This document shows, one piece after another, positions 39,127 through 52,778 of a DNA stretch of 64,000 nucleotides (positions are counted from its first letter, which is position 1; each line of letters opens with the position of its first letter). Source of the DNA: Nocardioides ungokensis (GTDB lineage Bacteria > Actinomycetota > Actinomycetes > Propionibacteriales > Nocardioidaceae); NCBI RefSeq assembly GCF_013466985.1, contig NZ_CP059164.1, positions 2,923,001 through 2,987,000 of the forward strand, written 5' to 3'. The translations under genes and the position numbers were made by a program. A model generated the notes under the pieces. That model made no database searches. It worked only from the letters and a program-made list of their open reading frames with translations, and was not told where the DNA came from.

Positions 39127-40833
39127 TCAGTTGGTGGTGAGACGGATCACCGCGTGGGCGGCGTCGTCCTCCTGCCAGGCGCTGATCCCCAGGCCCTCGA
39201 GGGGCTTGAGGTTGTCGACGGCCTCCTGGTCGTCCGCGGCCAGCTTGGTCAGCCAGCCGTCGCCGGCGTCGAAGTTGACGTAGAGGAGGGCACTGGCCTT
39301 GTCGGCCTCGCGAACGACGTCTCGGAAGGTCGAGGACTGGCCGAGGGTGCCGTTGCCCAGCACCTGCGAGCGGTAGTCGGCGTTGGGTCCGACGGCGACC
39401 ATGTCGCCGTTCGAGTCGCTCCCGAGCGTGCTGCTCTCCTCGGTGGGCATCTGGCCGCGGACCTTGTCCAGCACGCCGTTGATGGCGTCGGGGTCACCCT
39501 TGATCTTGGCCGCGATCGGGACCCCGCTGGCGTCACCGGAGCTGAAGAACGTCTCGGGGTCGATGCCGCTGCCGACCGAGATTGCCAGCGAGTCGCCCGT
39601 GAGGGTCTCGGCGTCGCCCGGGAGGTCGAGACCGGAGGCCTGCGACATCTGGCTCATCAGCTCGGACGCGCTGGTCTGGCCCCCGGAGTAGGACGCCATC
39701 TGGTCGACGAAGTCGCTGAACCAGCCGTCCTGGAAGCCGACGCCGATCGCCGCGGCGGTGTCGGCGGGCAGCGTCGCCACGACGTCGTCACCGTGGTCAC
39801 TGCCGTAGACGCCCTGCCTGCTCACACCGGGGTCACCGGCGAACTCCAGCTCGAGCGCGCCGTCGCTGAAGCGGATGGTGGCCGCCGCTCCCTTGAAGTC
39901 CTTGAGCGCATCGGCCATCTGGCTCGGCATCGGCGTGTCGGTCTCCGAGCCGACCGTGCCGGTGGAGGTGCAGCTCGTCGTGCTCGAGCCCGGAGTGGCG
40001 GCGCAGGTCACGGAGCCCGCGCTGGTCGCGGACCCGCCGAACATCCCCGTGAGGTCGGCGAGGTTCTTCGCGAGGTAGTCGCCGGCCTCGGGTGCGGCGT
40101 ACATCGAGACGATGCCGGGGTCGCCGACCTCGTCGGTCCACTTCTGGTAGTCGGCGTCGTCGCTCAGCGGGGCCTTCTCGGCGTCGTCCACGACGTCCTG
40201 CGCGATCTTGTCGGTCTCGGCGATCACGGCCCAGTCACCGTTGATCGCCCAGCCGCCGGAAGGCTCGGAGCTGTTGGAGTCGCCGCTGCAGTCCTGGATC
40301 TTCTTCAGGCCGGCGTCGGCCTTGTCGGAGTCCTTCACCTGGACGACGAAGACCGGGCTCGGCTGGTCGGCTCCGGTGTCGACCGCGGCGAGCGCGGCCC
40401 GGTCCCCCAGCCAGGGCTCGATGTCGCTCCCGTAGTCGAGGTCGGGGCAGGTGCCGGTGCCCTGGATCTCCTCGAAGAGCTTCTTGCGGACGTCGTCCTC
40501 GGTGTTGAGGTCGAGCTTGTCCTTGAAGGCCGGGAACTTGTTCAGCGTCTTCACGGCCTCGATCTTCTGCGCGCCACTGGGGTCGAGGTCGATCGAGACG
40601 TAGCCGATGGTCGAGTCGGGCAGGGCTTCGGCCGGCTGGGCGCCGGTGCTGAGGTACCAGGTGGCGGCCCAGATGCCGCCGCCGACGAGGAGCAGCCCGG
40701 CGATGGCGCCGCCGGCGATCAGGACGGGCTTCTTGCTGCTGCTGCCGCTGCGGGCGGGCCGGACCGCCGCGCCGCCGCCGTGCTCGAGGTACTCGGGACC
40801 CTGTGGGCCGTCGGGCGGGATGGTGCTGGACAC
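39127..40833 (-). CDS. DUF3352 membrane-anchored protein
   Basis: A 568-residue protein. After a polar N-terminus there is one membrane helix at about residues 37-58 (VLIAGGAIAGLLLVGGGIWA), then a large outer domain. The segment ALPDSTIGYVSIDLDPSGAQKIEAV is the DUF3352 start motif. The domain has a Ser/Thr/Cys-rich insert (TCAATPGSSTTSCTSTGTVG). DUF3352 proteins are widespread in actinobacteria with no known role. Monocistronic, with a hairpin terminator. Confidence 0.85.
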   Translation of the reverse strand: MSSTIPPDGPQGPEYLEHGGGAAVRPARSGSSSKKPVLIAGGAIAGLLLVGGGIWAATWYLSTGAQPAEALPDSTIGYVSIDLDPSGAQKIEAVKTLNKFPAFKDKLDLNTEDDVRKKLFEEIQGTGTCPDLDYGSDIEPWLGDRAALAAVDTGADQPSPVFVVQVKDSDKADAGLKKIQDCSGDSNSSEPSGGWAINGDWAVIAETDKIAQDVVDDAEKAPLSDDADYQKWTDEVGDPGIVSMYAAPEAGDYLAKNLADLTGMFGGSATSAGSVTCAATPGSSTTSCTSTGTVGSETDTPMPSQMADALKDFKGAAATIRFSDGALELEFAGDPGVSRQGVYGSDHGDDVVATLPADTAAAIGVGFQDGWFSDFVDQMASYSGGQTSASELMSQMSQASGLDLPGDAETLTGDSLAISVGSGIDPETFFSSGDASGVPIAAKIKGDPDAINGVLDKVRGQMPTEESSTLGSDSNGDMVAVGPNADYRSQVLGNGTLGQSSTFRDVVREADKASALLYVNFDAGDGWLTKLAADDQEAVDNLKPLEGLGISAWQEDDAAHAVIRLTTN

Positions 40834-40919
40834 GGTTACCCCCTGTGGTCGTGCCGAGCGACTTCTAGCGCCCGATCGATGCCTGTGCCGGCGGTGATCC
40901 TACCGGCAGAGGGGGTCGG

Positions 40920-41467
40920 TCAGCGGGCAGATTGCCGGAGCCGGGAGAACCCGAGGAAGACCACCGTCAGGCCGAGCAGCGCTCCCGCGGGGAAGGCTCG
41001 CAGCGCGCTCTTGCCGGACACCACGAGCGACCCGGGGATCCGGGTCTCGTCCTGGGCCGAGGCGGCGATGTGGTGCGGGTCGGCGGGTCCCAGCGCCGAG
41101 CCCACGTGCTGCATCACCCAGCCCGCCAGCAGCGCCCCTGCGACCACGGCCACCAGGGTCACCAGCTCCGAGCGGTCCAGCAGCAGCGCGACCACGGCGC
41201 CGGTGACCAGCCCCGCGACCACCGCCACCAACACGTAGGTGCCCGTGGCGGAGAAGTTCCCACGCAGGCCGGCCTCGTCCTGCAGCCACTGGTGGTGGAC
41301 CGCCACCCCCACCGGAGGTGTCCACACCCACTCCCAGACCACGCCGGCCAGCGCACCCACGGCCGCGAAGATCGCGACGATGGCGACGGCCTGCACGGCG
41401 TACGGCAGCAGCAGCGACCATCCGCTGCGCGGCTCTCCGGCGGGCGCCGGGGCCGAGAGCGGCGCGG

Positions 41468-41486
<19 letters not shown>
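40920..41486 (-). CDS. Polytopic membrane protein of unknown function
   Basis: A 188-residue protein with four hydrophobic helices (AVQAVAIVAIFAAVGALAGVV, YVLVAVVAGLVTGAVVALLL, VTLVAVVAGALLAGWVM and FPAGALLGLTVVFLGF). The layout, with a Trp-rich loop after helix 1 (VVWEWVWTPPVG), resembles actinobacterial DUF2567-like proteins, but I cannot confirm the family. Its start overlaps the end of dnaE by 19 bases, so it is probably co-transcribed. Confidence 0.7.
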
Positions 41487-45022
<3,536 letters not shown>

Positions 45023-45111
45023 CGTCTCGGGGCGCTCCTCGAGGTGAGTCGTTCGGGCATGCAGCATCGGCCACGGCCGGTGGCATGGCTTCGATCCTGG
45101 GGAAGGCCGCC

Positions 45112-45117
45112 AGCCTA
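45112..45117 (-). promoter_or_regulatory. Putative -10 element of dnaE
   Basis: TAGGCT on the minus strand, in the 141-base gap upstream of dnaE, gives a leader of roughly 85 bases. No clear -35 hexamer is seen. Confidence 0.35.
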
Positions 45118-45163
45118 CGCGAACCGTGGAACCCATGGTGGCAGGGCGCACCGACAGTCCGGA

Positions 45164-45895
45164 TCAGCAGGTGCCGGGGTCCGACCTGGCCGCGTCGACG
45201 CTCTCGGTCACGACCACGCGCACGATCCTGGCGAGCCGCTCGGGCCCGAGCTCGGGGACGCGCGCCGCGATCGACTCAGCGATCTCCCGCTCCCGCGGGT
45301 GCGGAGCGTCGGCACCGCCGTCGTACGCCAGCTCGGCCCGGGTGAGGGCCACCCGGCGGGCCAGCAGGTCGCCGAGCTGCTCGTCGACCTCCTCGACCAT
45401 CCGGCCGAAGAAGGCCTGCGGGTCGGCGCCCGGCCAGGCCATCCGGATGTCGGGAGCCCGCTCCTCGTTCCCCGAACCGTCGGTGCGCTCGAGCTCGACG
45501 AGCCCGTGACGGGCGTAGAACCTCCGGGCGCCGGCGTTGCTCTCGAAGACCCACAGCGCGAAACCGTCGGGCCGCAGCGACTTGACCAGGTCGAGCAGCA
45601 CTGTCCCGACACCCTGCCCCTTGCTGTCCGCCCGGATGAAGAGGTGGTCCAGCCAGACGGCGTCGATCAACGCGTAGCCGAGGATCTCCCCCGAGCGCTC
45701 GGCCACCCAGACCTCGCGGTCGGGCCGGGCCAGCTGAGCGGTGAACCAGGCCAGGTCCTCGGCCGGGGTGTGGACGGCGGGAGGCATCTGCGGGATCGCC
45801 GCGAGCCGGGCGGCCGTGTAGAGCGGGGCGATCGAGGCGGCGTCGTCGGAGTCGGCCCGCCGCAGGGTGAGGTCGAGCTCGTCAGTCGGCGTCAC
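45164..45895 (-). CDS. GNAT-family N-acetyltransferase with a C-terminal extension
   Basis: 243 residues from a GTG at 45895, which overlaps the rluD stop by 14 bases. The GNAT fold occupies residues 10-160, with acetyl-CoA loop [11 protein letters not shown] and the end [15 protein letters not shown]. About 75 further residues follow, rich in Glu/Arg helices ([20 protein letters not shown]), with no family that I recognise. The substrate is unknown. The tail could be a partner-binding or regulatory piece. Confidence 0.8.
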   Translation of the reverse strand: MTPTDELDLTLRRADSDDAASIAPLYTAARLAAIPQMPPAVHTPAEDLAWFTAQLARPDREVWVAERSGEILGYALIDAVWLDHLFIRADSKGQGVGTVLLDLVKSLRPDGFALWVFESNAGARRFYARHGLVELERTDGSGNEERAPDIRMAWPGADPQAFFGRMVEEVDEQLGDLLARRVALTRAELAYDGGADAPHPREREIAESIAARVPELGPERLARIVRVVVTESVDAARSDPGTC

Positions 45896-46819
45896 GGATG
45901 ACCTCGAGCGCGTGGGCGAGGTCGTCGGGGTAGGTCGACTCGTACTCCACGTGCTCACCGGTGTCGGGGTGCTCGAAGCCCAGGCGTACGGCGTGCAGCC
46001 ACTGCCGCTCGAGCCCGACCCGTCGCGCGAGCACCGGATCGGCACCGTAGGTCAGGTTCCGACGCAGGGGTGCTTCAGCGCCGCCATGTGCACCCGGATC
46101 TGGTGGGTCCGCCCGGTCTCGAGGTGGACCTCCAGCAGGCTCGCGAAGCGGTGCGCCTCGAGGGTCTCGTAGTGGGTGACGCTGTGTCGTCCGTCGGCCA
46201 TCACCGCGAACTTGTAGTCGGCCTTCGGGTGCCGGCCGATCGGGGCGTCGATCGTGCCCTCGAGCGGGTCCGGGTAGCCCTGGACGAGCGCGTGGTAGGT
46301 CTTGTCGACCGTCCGCTGGCGGAAGGCGTTCTTGAGCAGCGAGTAGGCGTGCTCGGACTTGCAGATCACCATCACGCCGGAGGTGCCGACGTCGAGGCGC
46401 TGCACGATGCCCTGCCGCTCGGAGGCGCCGCTGGTCGCGATCCGGAAGCCGGCGCCGGCCAGGTGCCCGACGACGGTCGGGCCGGACCAGCCCGGGGACG
46501 GGTGCACGGCCACGCCCACGGGCTTGTCGATGACCACGATGGAGTCGTCGTCGTGGATGATCTTGATGCCCTCGACGATCTCGGGGACGACGGCCAGCGG
46601 GTCGGTGGTGACCGGGATCGTCACGTCGATCAGCGCACCGGGCAGCACCCGGTCGCTCTTGCCGATCTCGGCACCGTCGAGGAGGACGTGTCCCTCGGCG
46701 ATCAGGTCCGCGGCGCGGGTGCGCGAGAGCCCGAACATCCGGGCCAGGGCGGCGTCGACCCGCTCCCCCGCGAGACCGTCGGGCACCGGCAGCACGCGGT
46801 GGTCTGAGCCGGCGGTCAC
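45882..46819 (-). CDS. rluD: 23S rRNA pseudouridine synthase, RluD type (one-base frameshift here)
   Basis: A GTG start overlaps the lspA stop (GTGA), with GGGAGGAG upstream. An S4 RNA-binding domain ([20 protein letters not shown], then GHVLLDG) precedes the catalytic domain with [15 protein letters not shown], where Asp is the nucleophile. After [10 protein letters not shown] the frame breaks at about 46057-46060, where one base is missing. Restored, it continues [13 protein letters not shown] and [15 protein letters not shown] to give 312 residues. It probably modifies helix 69 region uridines of 23S rRNA. Confidence 0.9.
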
Positions 46820-47391
46820 TCCGGCTCCTCCCGGCGGTCCGAGGTGGGCAGGCCGTTGATCCGGATGCCGCGGGAGGCCTGGACGAGGATGAGGACGGCC
46901 GCCACGTTGATGCACATGTCGGCGACGTTGAAGACCGGCCAGTGCGGGAGCATCACGAAGTCGATGACGTGGCCGCGCATCGGCCCCGGAGACCGGAAGA
47001 GGCGGTCGGTGAGGTTGCCGCAGACGCCGGCGAGCAGCAGGCCCAGCGCGACCGCCCAGCCCACGCTGCCGACGCGGCGGCTGAGCCAGATGACGACCAG
47101 CACGGCCACCATCGCCACGCAGGTCAGCGCCACGGTGTACTCCGTGCCGGTGCTGAACGCCGCGCCCGCGTTGCGGGTCAGGTGCAGGACCAGCAGCTCG
47201 CCCACGACGTCCACGTCGGGACGACCGGAGAGCTGCGAGACCGCGAGCAGCTTGGTCACCAGGTCGATGACGTACGCCGTGGCGGCGACGGCCGCGAACA
47301 GCAGGGTCAACCGCGCTCGCCGAGAGCTCGGGTTGCCGGTCGGGTGGGGGTCTGTGGTGTCGCTCAGCGACGTTCCTCGCGCTGCTTGCAT
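46816..47391 (-). CDS. lspA: Lipoprotein signal peptidase II
   Basis: About 191 residues from an ATG at 47391, which would overlap the TraR gene by 28 bases. A CTG at the TraR stop (CTGA) with GAGG upstream is an alternative start. Four membrane helices are present. The catalytic aspartates lie in [10 protein letters not shown] and [11 protein letters not shown], and TRNAGAAFS is also typical. It cleaves the signal from diacylated prolipoproteins, working after Lgt. Operon with rluD. Confidence 0.93.
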   Translation of the reverse strand: MQAARGTSLSDTTDPHPTGNPSSRRARLTLLFAAVAATAYVIDLVTKLLAVSQLSGRPDVDVVGELLVLHLTRNAGAAFSTGTEYTVALTCVAMVAVLVVIWLSRRVGSVGWAVALGLLLAGVCGNLTDRLFRSPGPMRGHVIDFVMLPHWPVFNVADMCINVAAVLILVQASRGIRINGLPTSDRREEPE

Positions 47392-48167
47392 GTCATGCAC
47401 AGTGTGGCACGCGGGAAGGCCATGAGCCGCATCTTGCCGATGGGGTTGCCGCAGGACTCGCACACGCCGTACGTGCCGTCGTCGATGCGCCCGAGGGCAC
47501 GCTCGATCTGGGCCAGCTTGTCGCGCTCGTTGTTGAGCACGGTCAGCTCGTGGTCGCGCTCGAAGCTCGTGGCGCCGAGGTCGGCCTGGTCGTGGCCGGC
47601 GCCGTCGCCGGCGTCGCGCATCAGGCCCGAGAGCTCCGACTCCTGCTGGGTGATGATCTGGGTGCTGTGCTCACGCTGCTCGTGCAGCTCGGCCAGGACC
47701 TCGGCGAGCTCGGCCTTGGTCCAGGCCTGCTCCCCTTCCTTGACCACGAGGGCGCTCATGGGGGCCTTCTTCGCCGGAGAGGCCTTCTTGGCAGCCGTCT
47801 TCCTGGTGGCAGGCGCTGCCGCCTTCTTCTCCGGAGCGGCCTTCTTGGCGGCCGGGGCCGCCTTCTTCGCCGCAGCAGCCCTGGTGGCCGGCGCCGCCTT
47901 CTTCGCCGGAGCAGCCTTGGTGGGCGCGGCCTTCTTCGCAGCGGGCGCGGCCTTCTTGGCGGGGGCAGCCGTCTTGGCCGGAGCGGCCTTGGTGGCGGGC
48001 GCGGCCTTCTTGGCCGGCGCGGCCTTCGCGGTGGGGGCCTTCTTGGCGGCCGTCCTGGTGGTGGACGACGGCGCCTGCTCGGCCGAGACGGCGGAGCGAC
48101 GCCCGGTCAGCTTGCGGGCGGCCGAGGCGGCCTGGCCGGCAATCGACTTCCTGGTGCTGCGTGCCAT
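47364..48167 (-). CDS. TraR/DksA zinc-finger protein with Lys/Ala/Pro histone-like tail
   Basis: 267 residues from the ATG at 48167 (GGAGG upstream). Residues 30-130 are a low-complexity chain of AAPAKKAAP-like units, as in histone H1 and HupB tails, likely to bind DNA. Residues 150-265 are a DksA/TraR domain. It has a coiled coil ([19 protein letters not shown]), then the Cys4 zinc finger CESC with CMTC and the motif [17 protein letters not shown]. DksA-like proteins tune RNA polymerase in the secondary channel. Here a DNA-binding arm is added, so the role is likely nucleoid-linked. Confidence 0.85.
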   Translation of the reverse strand: MARSTRKSIAGQAASAARKLTGRRSAVSAEQAPSSTTRTAAKKAPTAKAAPAKKAAPATKAAPAKTAAPAKKAAPAAKKAAPTKAAPAKKAAPATRAAAAKKAAPAAKKAAPEKKAAAPATRKTAAKKASPAKKAPMSALVVKEGEQAWTKAELAEVLAELHEQREHSTQIITQQESELSGLMRDAGDGAGHDQADLGATSFERDHELTVLNNERDKLAQIERALGRIDDGTYGVCESCGNPIGKMRLMAFPRATLCMTCKQREERR

Positions 48168-48273
48168 GAAGAGGGCCTCCTCGGGCCGGGACACGTGTGG
48201 CGGGAGCCACAGTGTTGAGGGAGGGTAGCCGCTCATGACAAGCGACTCCAAGGAGCCACACCGACAAATGGGT

Positions 48274-48301
48274 ACGGCCGGCCCCACCTGGGGCCGGCCG
48301 T
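48274..48301 (-). terminator. Hairpin terminator after divIVA
   Basis: Arms ACGGCCGGCCCC and GGGGCCGGCCGT with loop ACCT, 12 perfect pairs, located 43 bases past the divIVA stop. No T-run of note. Confidence 0.75.
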
Positions 48302-48344
48302 GCCGGTGGATCAGGTGTCCCGGGGTGTCCCCCGGGACCGGCGA

Positions 48345-49085
48345 TCAGCCGTCGTCCTCGCCGAGGATCGACCGCAGCCGCTTCGGCGCGGGCTGCTCGT
48401 CGGAGGGCGCCGAGGTCTCGGACGAGCCCTTGAGGGCCTCGAGCTGCTGGGTGAAGTAGCTCTTGAGGCGGGAGCGGTACTCGCGCTCGAAGGAGCGGAG
48501 GTTCTCCACCTCGGAGTTGAGCTTGTCGCGCTCCTTCTCGAGGTCGCCGAACATCTGCTGGCGGCGCTCCGCGGTCTCGGAGTCGAGCATCTGGGCGCGA
48601 GTGCGGGCGTCCGCCTCGACGCGGTCGGCCTTGCCCTTGGACTCGTGCTCGAGGCGCTCTGCCTTGGTGCGGGCCTCGCCGACGATCTTGTCGGCCTCGT
48701 TCTTGGCCTCCTCGACGAGCTCGTCAGCGTTGCGCGTGGCGATCTCGAGCAGGCGTGCGGCAGCGTTCGACGCCTGCGGGACGGTCTCGACCCGAATGGT
48801 CTCGACCGGGCTCGCAGCGACCACGGGCTCCGGGGCACGGACCGGCTCGGGTGCACGAACCGGCTCGGGGGCCTTCTCCACCTTCGGCGGCTCGGGAGCC
48901 TTCTCGACGGGGGCGCCCTGAGCCGAGGACAACTTCGACCGCAGGTCGTCGTTCTCCTTCGTGAGCCGCGCGAGCTCGGCCTCCACCTCGTCGAGGAACT
49001 GGTCGACCTCCCCCATGTCGTACCCCTCGCGGAGTCGGACGGGAGTAAAGCGCTTGTTGCTCACGTCCTCAGGCGTCAGCGGCAT
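48345..49085 (-). CDS. divIVA: DivIVA/Wag31 polar growth protein
   Basis: A 246-residue cytoskeletal protein that marks curved membrane at poles and septa and recruits cell-wall synthesis. The start MPLTPEDVSNKRFTPVRLREGYD is the conserved membrane-binding head. A first coiled coil follows, then a Pro-rich linker of repeated APEPVR units (residues 60-90), a second long coiled coil (ADRVEADARTRAQMLDSETA) and an acidic end. An upstream ATG at 49097 is less likely, because the family begins at MPL. It stands next to yggT and sepF, as in other actinobacteria. Confidence 0.95.
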   Translation of the reverse strand: MPLTPEDVSNKRFTPVRLREGYDMGEVDQFLDEVEAELARLTKENDDLRSKLSSAQGAPVEKAPEPPKVEKAPEPVRAPEPVRAPEPVVAASPVETIRVETVPQASNAAARLLEIATRNADELVEEAKNEADKIVGEARTKAERLEHESKGKADRVEADARTRAQMLDSETAERRQQMFGDLEKERDKLNSEVENLRSFEREYRSRLKSYFTQQLEALKGSSETSAPSDEQPAPKRLRSILGEDDG

Positions 49086-49148
49086 GACCTCACCCATTCA
49101 ATAGTCGCAGTAAAACAACTGTCGGTCGAACAATAGCGCTTGCGGAGA

Positions 49149-49439
49149 TCAGAAGAAGATCCCACGGTTGATGCGCAACAACACGTATGCACTGATCATC
49201 ACTATCAGGAAACTCAGGTCCAGCGAGACACTGCCCAGTCGCAACGGCGGAATCACCCGGCGCAGAGCGCGAATCGGTGGATCGGTGATCGAGTAGACCA
49301 CCTCCAGCAGGACCAGCAGCGGGCCGTGCGGGCTCCAGGAGCGCGCGAAGACCTGGACCCAGTCCACGACGAAGCGGATCCACAGCAGGGCGATGAAGAA
49401 CCACAGCAGGCCCTCGATGACCTGTCCGGCTATGTGCAC
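49149..49439 (-). CDS. yggT: YggT-family membrane protein
   Basis: A 96-residue protein with a GTG start and two hydrophobic stretches (VIEGLLWFFIALLWIRFVVDWV and LSFLIVMISAYVLLRI). The middle motif YSITDPPIRALRRVIPPLRL is the YggT hallmark. Always found between sepF and divIVA. The role is unknown but linked to envelope and division. It lies 11 bases after sepF. Confidence 0.93.
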   Translation of the reverse strand: MHIAGQVIEGLLWFFIALLWIRFVVDWVQVFARSWSPHGPLLVLLEVVYSITDPPIRALRRVIPPLRLGSVSLDLSFLIVMISAYVLLRINRGIFF

Positions 49440-49450
49440 GTGTGACGGCC

Positions 49451-49942
49451 CTAGCTCTGGTTGAAGAAACCGCCCTCGGCGATCCGCTGCTTGTCCTCGG
49501 CGGCGACCGTGACATTCGGCGGGGAGAGCAGGAAGACCTTGTTGGTCACCCGCTCGATCGTGCCACGCGTCGCAAACACCAGTCCGGCAGCGAAGTCGAC
49601 GAGACGCTTGGCGTCGTTGTCGTCCATCTCCGAGAGATTCATGATCACCGGCGTTCCCTCGCGGAAGTTCTCACCGACGGTGCGAGCCTCGTTGTAGGTG
49701 CGCGGGTGCAGGGTCGTGATGCGGGACAATTCGGCTACCACTCCGGTGGGTGCCGGTGCCGGACGACGGCGCTCGGCGAGGTCGGACACGGGGGCGGGGC
49801 GCGGCTCACGCGCCTGCGGGGCGCGAGCCGGCGCCACGACCGGAACGTCCTGGGTCTCGTACTCGCCGTCGTAGTCGTCGTACCGGCCGGTGTCCTCGAG
49901 CAGGCCGAGGTACTCGCCGATCTTGCGCATCGCGCCGCTCAT
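49451..49942 (-). CDS. sepF: Cell division protein SepF
   Basis: A 163-residue membrane anchor of FtsZ in actinobacteria. The N-terminal amphipathic helix ([13 protein letters not shown]) binds the membrane, then comes an acidic/proline linker. The SepF domain ([20 protein letters not shown], then [23 protein letters not shown]) forms the last 90 residues. An ATG at 49942 with GGAGG upstream fixes the start. Confidence 0.95.
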   Translation of the reverse strand: MSGAMRKIGEYLGLLEDTGRYDDYDGEYETQDVPVVAPARAPQAREPRPAPVSDLAERRRPAPAPTGVVAELSRITTLHPRTYNEARTVGENFREGTPVIMNLSEMDDNDAKRLVDFAAGLVFATRGTIERVTNKVFLLSPPNVTVAAEDKQRIAEGGFFNQS

Positions 49943-50005
49943 GACTGTTGTCCTCCGGTGATCAGAAGCCCCCGGCATCCGGGCGCTGTCTTGGTGGTTG
50001 TGACC

Positions 50006-50704
50006 CTACTTGACACGGGGCCTCGATCCGAGGATCGCGCTGCCGACACGCACGTGTGTCGCACCGGCCCGCACGGCCTCCTCGAGGTCCCCGCTCATCC
50101 CCGCCGACAGCCAGTCCGCGGCGGGGTGTGCAGCCGTGAAGTCGTGCCTGATCCGGGCCAGCTCGGCGAAGGCACGCGCCGGGTCCTCGCCCAGCGGCGC
50201 GACGGCCATCAGACCGCGCAGCCGCAGGGGTGGGGCTTCCTCCACGGCCCGGGCCAGGTCGTCGAGGTCCCCCGGGTCGGCACCGGCCCGGCCGGACGCG
50301 CCGGGCGGGTCGAGGCTCACCTGGAGCAGGCAGTCGAGGGGCTCCGACCGCTCGTGGGCACCACGGGCGAGCGGGCTGACGAGCTTGACCCGGTCGACCG
50401 ACTCGACGACGTGGGAGTACGCCGCGACCGCGGCCGCCTTGTTGCTCTGCAGCCCGCCGATGAAGTGCCACCGCAGCCCCAGGTCGGCACACTCGGCCGC
50501 CTTGGACTGTGCCTCCTGGTGACGGTTCTCCCCCACGTCGGTGACGCCGAGCTCGGCCAGCATCCGCACGTCGGAGGGCGGGAAGAACTTGGTGACGACG
50601 ACCAGGCACACCTCGCCGGGGTCCCGCCCCGACTCCGAGCAGGCGCCCTCGATGCGGCCACGCACGGTGGCGAGGTTCGCGGCGATCTCGTCGCGGCGGC
50701 TCAT
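50006..50704 (-). CDS. yggS: PLP homeostasis protein, YggS/ProSC family
   Basis: A 232-residue TIM barrel that binds pyridoxal phosphate and keeps its level balanced. The PLP lysine is in VVVTKFFPPSDV. The motifs VGENRHQEAQSKA, WHFIGGLQSNKA and LSAGMSGDLEEAVRAGATHVRVGSA are all of the family. The ATG overlaps the upstream pgeF stop (ATGA). Confidence 0.95.
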   Translation of the reverse strand: MSRRDEIAANLATVRGRIEGACSESGRDPGEVCLVVVTKFFPPSDVRMLAELGVTDVGENRHQEAQSKAAECADLGLRWHFIGGLQSNKAAAVAAYSHVVESVDRVKLVSPLARGAHERSEPLDCLLQVSLDPPGASGRAGADPGDLDDLARAVEEAPPLRLRGLMAVAPLGEDPARAFAELARIRHDFTAAHPAADWLSAGMSGDLEEAVRAGATHVRVGSAILGSRPRVK

Positions 50705-51435
50705 GGATTTACCCCCGCCCGGCGCAGCCGCACCAGCCCGGCCAGCCTGCCGGCGCCCTCGCCGTCGCGGCGGTAGGAGTAGAGGTCGCTGGATTCGCGG
50801 GTGCACCTCGACACGTCCACGACCTCGACGCCGGCGCGGTGCAGCTGGGCGCGGACGCCGGCACCGATGTCGAGCGCGGGCGTCCCCCAGGACGTGGTGG
50901 CGCGGCTGGCGGGCTCGAGCGCGGCCACCTCCGCCTGCATCGCCCCCGGGACCTCGTAGCAGGCGCCGCACACGTGCGGCCCGATCCACGCGGTGACGGA
51001 CTCGGCTCCCAGCTCACGCATCGCCTCGACGGTGCGGACCACGACCCCGGCGGCCAGGCCCGGCCGCCCCGAGTGTGCGGCACCGATCACACCGGCGACG
51101 GGATCGGCCAGCAGGACGGGGACGCAGTCGGCGGCACGCACCATCAGGACGACGTCCGGGCGGTCGGTGACGATGCCGTCGGCCTCCGGCCGAGTCGCCG
51201 ACGGCTCGTCGGTGACGACGTGCACACGCGCCCCGTGGACCTGGTGCAGGTCGGCCAGCGCCGCACCCGGCGCGAAGTCCTCGAGCACCAGGCGAAGGTT
51301 CTCGGCCCGGGCGACCTCGTCGTCCGCACCGGTGAGGGCGAGGTTGAGGGAGTCGAAGGGCACGCCGCTGACCCCGCCGAACCTGTCCGTGAAGGCCAGG
51401 TCGACGGGGCCGAGGGCGTCGCGGTGGGTGTACAC
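50701..51435 (-). CDS. pgeF: Peptidoglycan editing factor / LACC1-like purine nucleoside enzyme
   Basis: A 244-residue protein of the YfiH/LACC1 (Cu-oxidase_4) family. The three metal ligands are in LHQVHGARV, RAADCVPVLLADP and GAAHSGRPGLAAGVV, and GPHVCGACYEV closes the motif set. Relatives act on purine nucleosides and, in E. coli, guard against L-Ser in peptidoglycan precursors. Three bases separate its GTG from the ftsZ stop, so it is co-transcribed with ftsZ. Confidence 0.9.
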   Translation of the reverse strand: MYTHRDALGPVDLAFTDRFGGVSGVPFDSLNLALTGADDEVARAENLRLVLEDFAPGAALADLHQVHGARVHVVTDEPSATRPEADGIVTDRPDVVLMVRAADCVPVLLADPVAGVIGAAHSGRPGLAAGVVVRTVEAMRELGAESVTAWIGPHVCGACYEVPGAMQAEVAALEPASRATTSWGTPALDIGAGVRAQLHRAGVEVVDVSRCTRESSDLYSYRRDGEGAGRLAGLVRLRRAGVNP

Positions 51436-51438
51436 CCG

Positions 51439-52692
51439 TCACTTCAGGAAGTCGGGCACGTCCAGGTCGTCGTCGTCGAACTGGACCTGGCGGGGCTGCC
51501 GCGGCGGCTGGCTGGGCTGGGTGGGCTGGCTCGCCGGGCTGGGCTGGGTGGGCTGGCTCACGGGAGCCTGCTCGCGACGCTCGGTCGTCGGCACCGGGTT
51601 GGAGGACCGGAACGAGACACCCTGGGACGCCTTCTCCTCGGGCCGGCGGGTCGCCACCTGGGCGGCCGCGGACCGCGTCTCCTCCTGGCTCTGCAGAGGC
51701 TTCGGCTCGCGACGCAGCACCGTGCCCTCGTCGCGCTTCTTGGGCTGGCCGCCGTCGAAGCCGGCTGCGATGACCGTCACGCGGACCTCGTCACCGAGGG
51801 CGTCGTCGATGGTGGCACCGAAGATGATGTTGGCCTCGGCGTGCGCGGCCTGGGCGACCAGGGCGGCCGCCTCGTTGATCTCGAACAGGCCCAGGTCCGA
51901 GCCGCCCGCGATCGAGAGCAGCACGCCGTACGCGCCGTCGATGGAGGCCTCGAGCAGCGGGCTGGAGACGGCCATCTCGGCGGCCGCCACGGCACGGTCC
52001 TCACCGCGGGCCGAGCCGATGCCCATGAGCGCCGAGCCGGCGTCGGCCATGACCGACTTCACGTCGGCGAAGTCGAGGTTGATCAGGCCCGGCGTGGTGA
52101 TCAGGTCGGTGATGCCCGAGACGCCCTGGAGGAGCACCTGGTCGGCCTGCTTGAAGGCGTCGAGCACCGAGACGTTGCGGTCGCTGATCGAGAGCAGCCG
52201 GTCGTTCGGGATGACGATGAGGGTGTCAACCTCCTCGCGCAGCCGGGCGATCCCCTCCTCGGCGGAGTTGGCGCGGCGACGACCCTCGAAGGCGAACGGG
52301 CGGGTCACGACGCCGATGGTCAGGGCCCCGAGCGAGCGGGCGATGCGGGCCACGACGGGCGCGCCACCGGTGCCGGTGCCGCCACCCTCGCCGGCGGTCA
52401 CGAAGACCATGTCGGCGCCCTTGATGACCTCTTCGATCTCGTCGGCATGGTCCTCGGCGGCCCTTGCCCCCACGTCGGGGTTGGCGCCGGCACCGAGGCC
52501 GCGCGTCAGCTCGCGGCCGATGTCGAGCTTCACGTCGGCGTCGCTCATGAGGAGGGCCTGTGCGTCGGTGTTGATCGCGATGAACTCGACGCCCTTGAGC
52601 CCGACCTCGATCATCCGGTTGACGGCGTTGACACCGCCACCACCGATGCCAACGACCTTGATGATGGCCAGGTAGTTCTGCGCTGCTGCCAC
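51439..52692 (-). CDS. ftsZ: Cell division protein FtsZ
   Basis: A 417-residue tubulin-like GTPase that forms the division ring. The start GTG gives [20 protein letters not shown]. The GTP-binding loop [12 protein letters not shown], the T7 loop and [11 protein letters not shown] are intact. A disordered, Pro/Gln-rich linker with repeats of QPTQPS follows, then the C-terminal peptide [11 protein letters not shown] that binds SepF and other partners. It has its own 225-base upstream region. Confidence 0.97.
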   Translation of the reverse strand: MAAAQNYLAIIKVVGIGGGGVNAVNRMIEVGLKGVEFIAINTDAQALLMSDADVKLDIGRELTRGLGAGANPDVGARAAEDHADEIEEVIKGADMVFVTAGEGGGTGTGGAPVVARIARSLGALTIGVVTRPFAFEGRRRANSAEEGIARLREEVDTLIVIPNDRLLSISDRNVSVLDAFKQADQVLLQGVSGITDLITTPGLINLDFADVKSVMADAGSALMGIGSARGEDRAVAAAEMAVSSPLLEASIDGAYGVLLSIAGGSDLGLFEINEAAALVAQAAHAEANIIFGATIDDALGDEVRVTVIAAGFDGGQPKKRDEGTVLRREPKPLQSQEETRSAAAQVATRRPEEKASQGVSFRSSNPVPTTERREQAPVSQPTQPSPASQPTQPSQPPRQPRQVQFDDDDLDVPDFLK

Positions 52693-52778
52693 GGCGGATT
52701 CGCCTCTCGCTGATCGTGTCCGGTTCCTCGGACGACTTCGGGTCTGTGCTCTGTGGGAAGTGACTTTCACAAACTCTG

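Noticed and set aside
47800-48060. DNA-level tandem repeats in the TraR gene
   Set aside because: They reflect the AKKAAP protein repeats and are not a separate DNA element.
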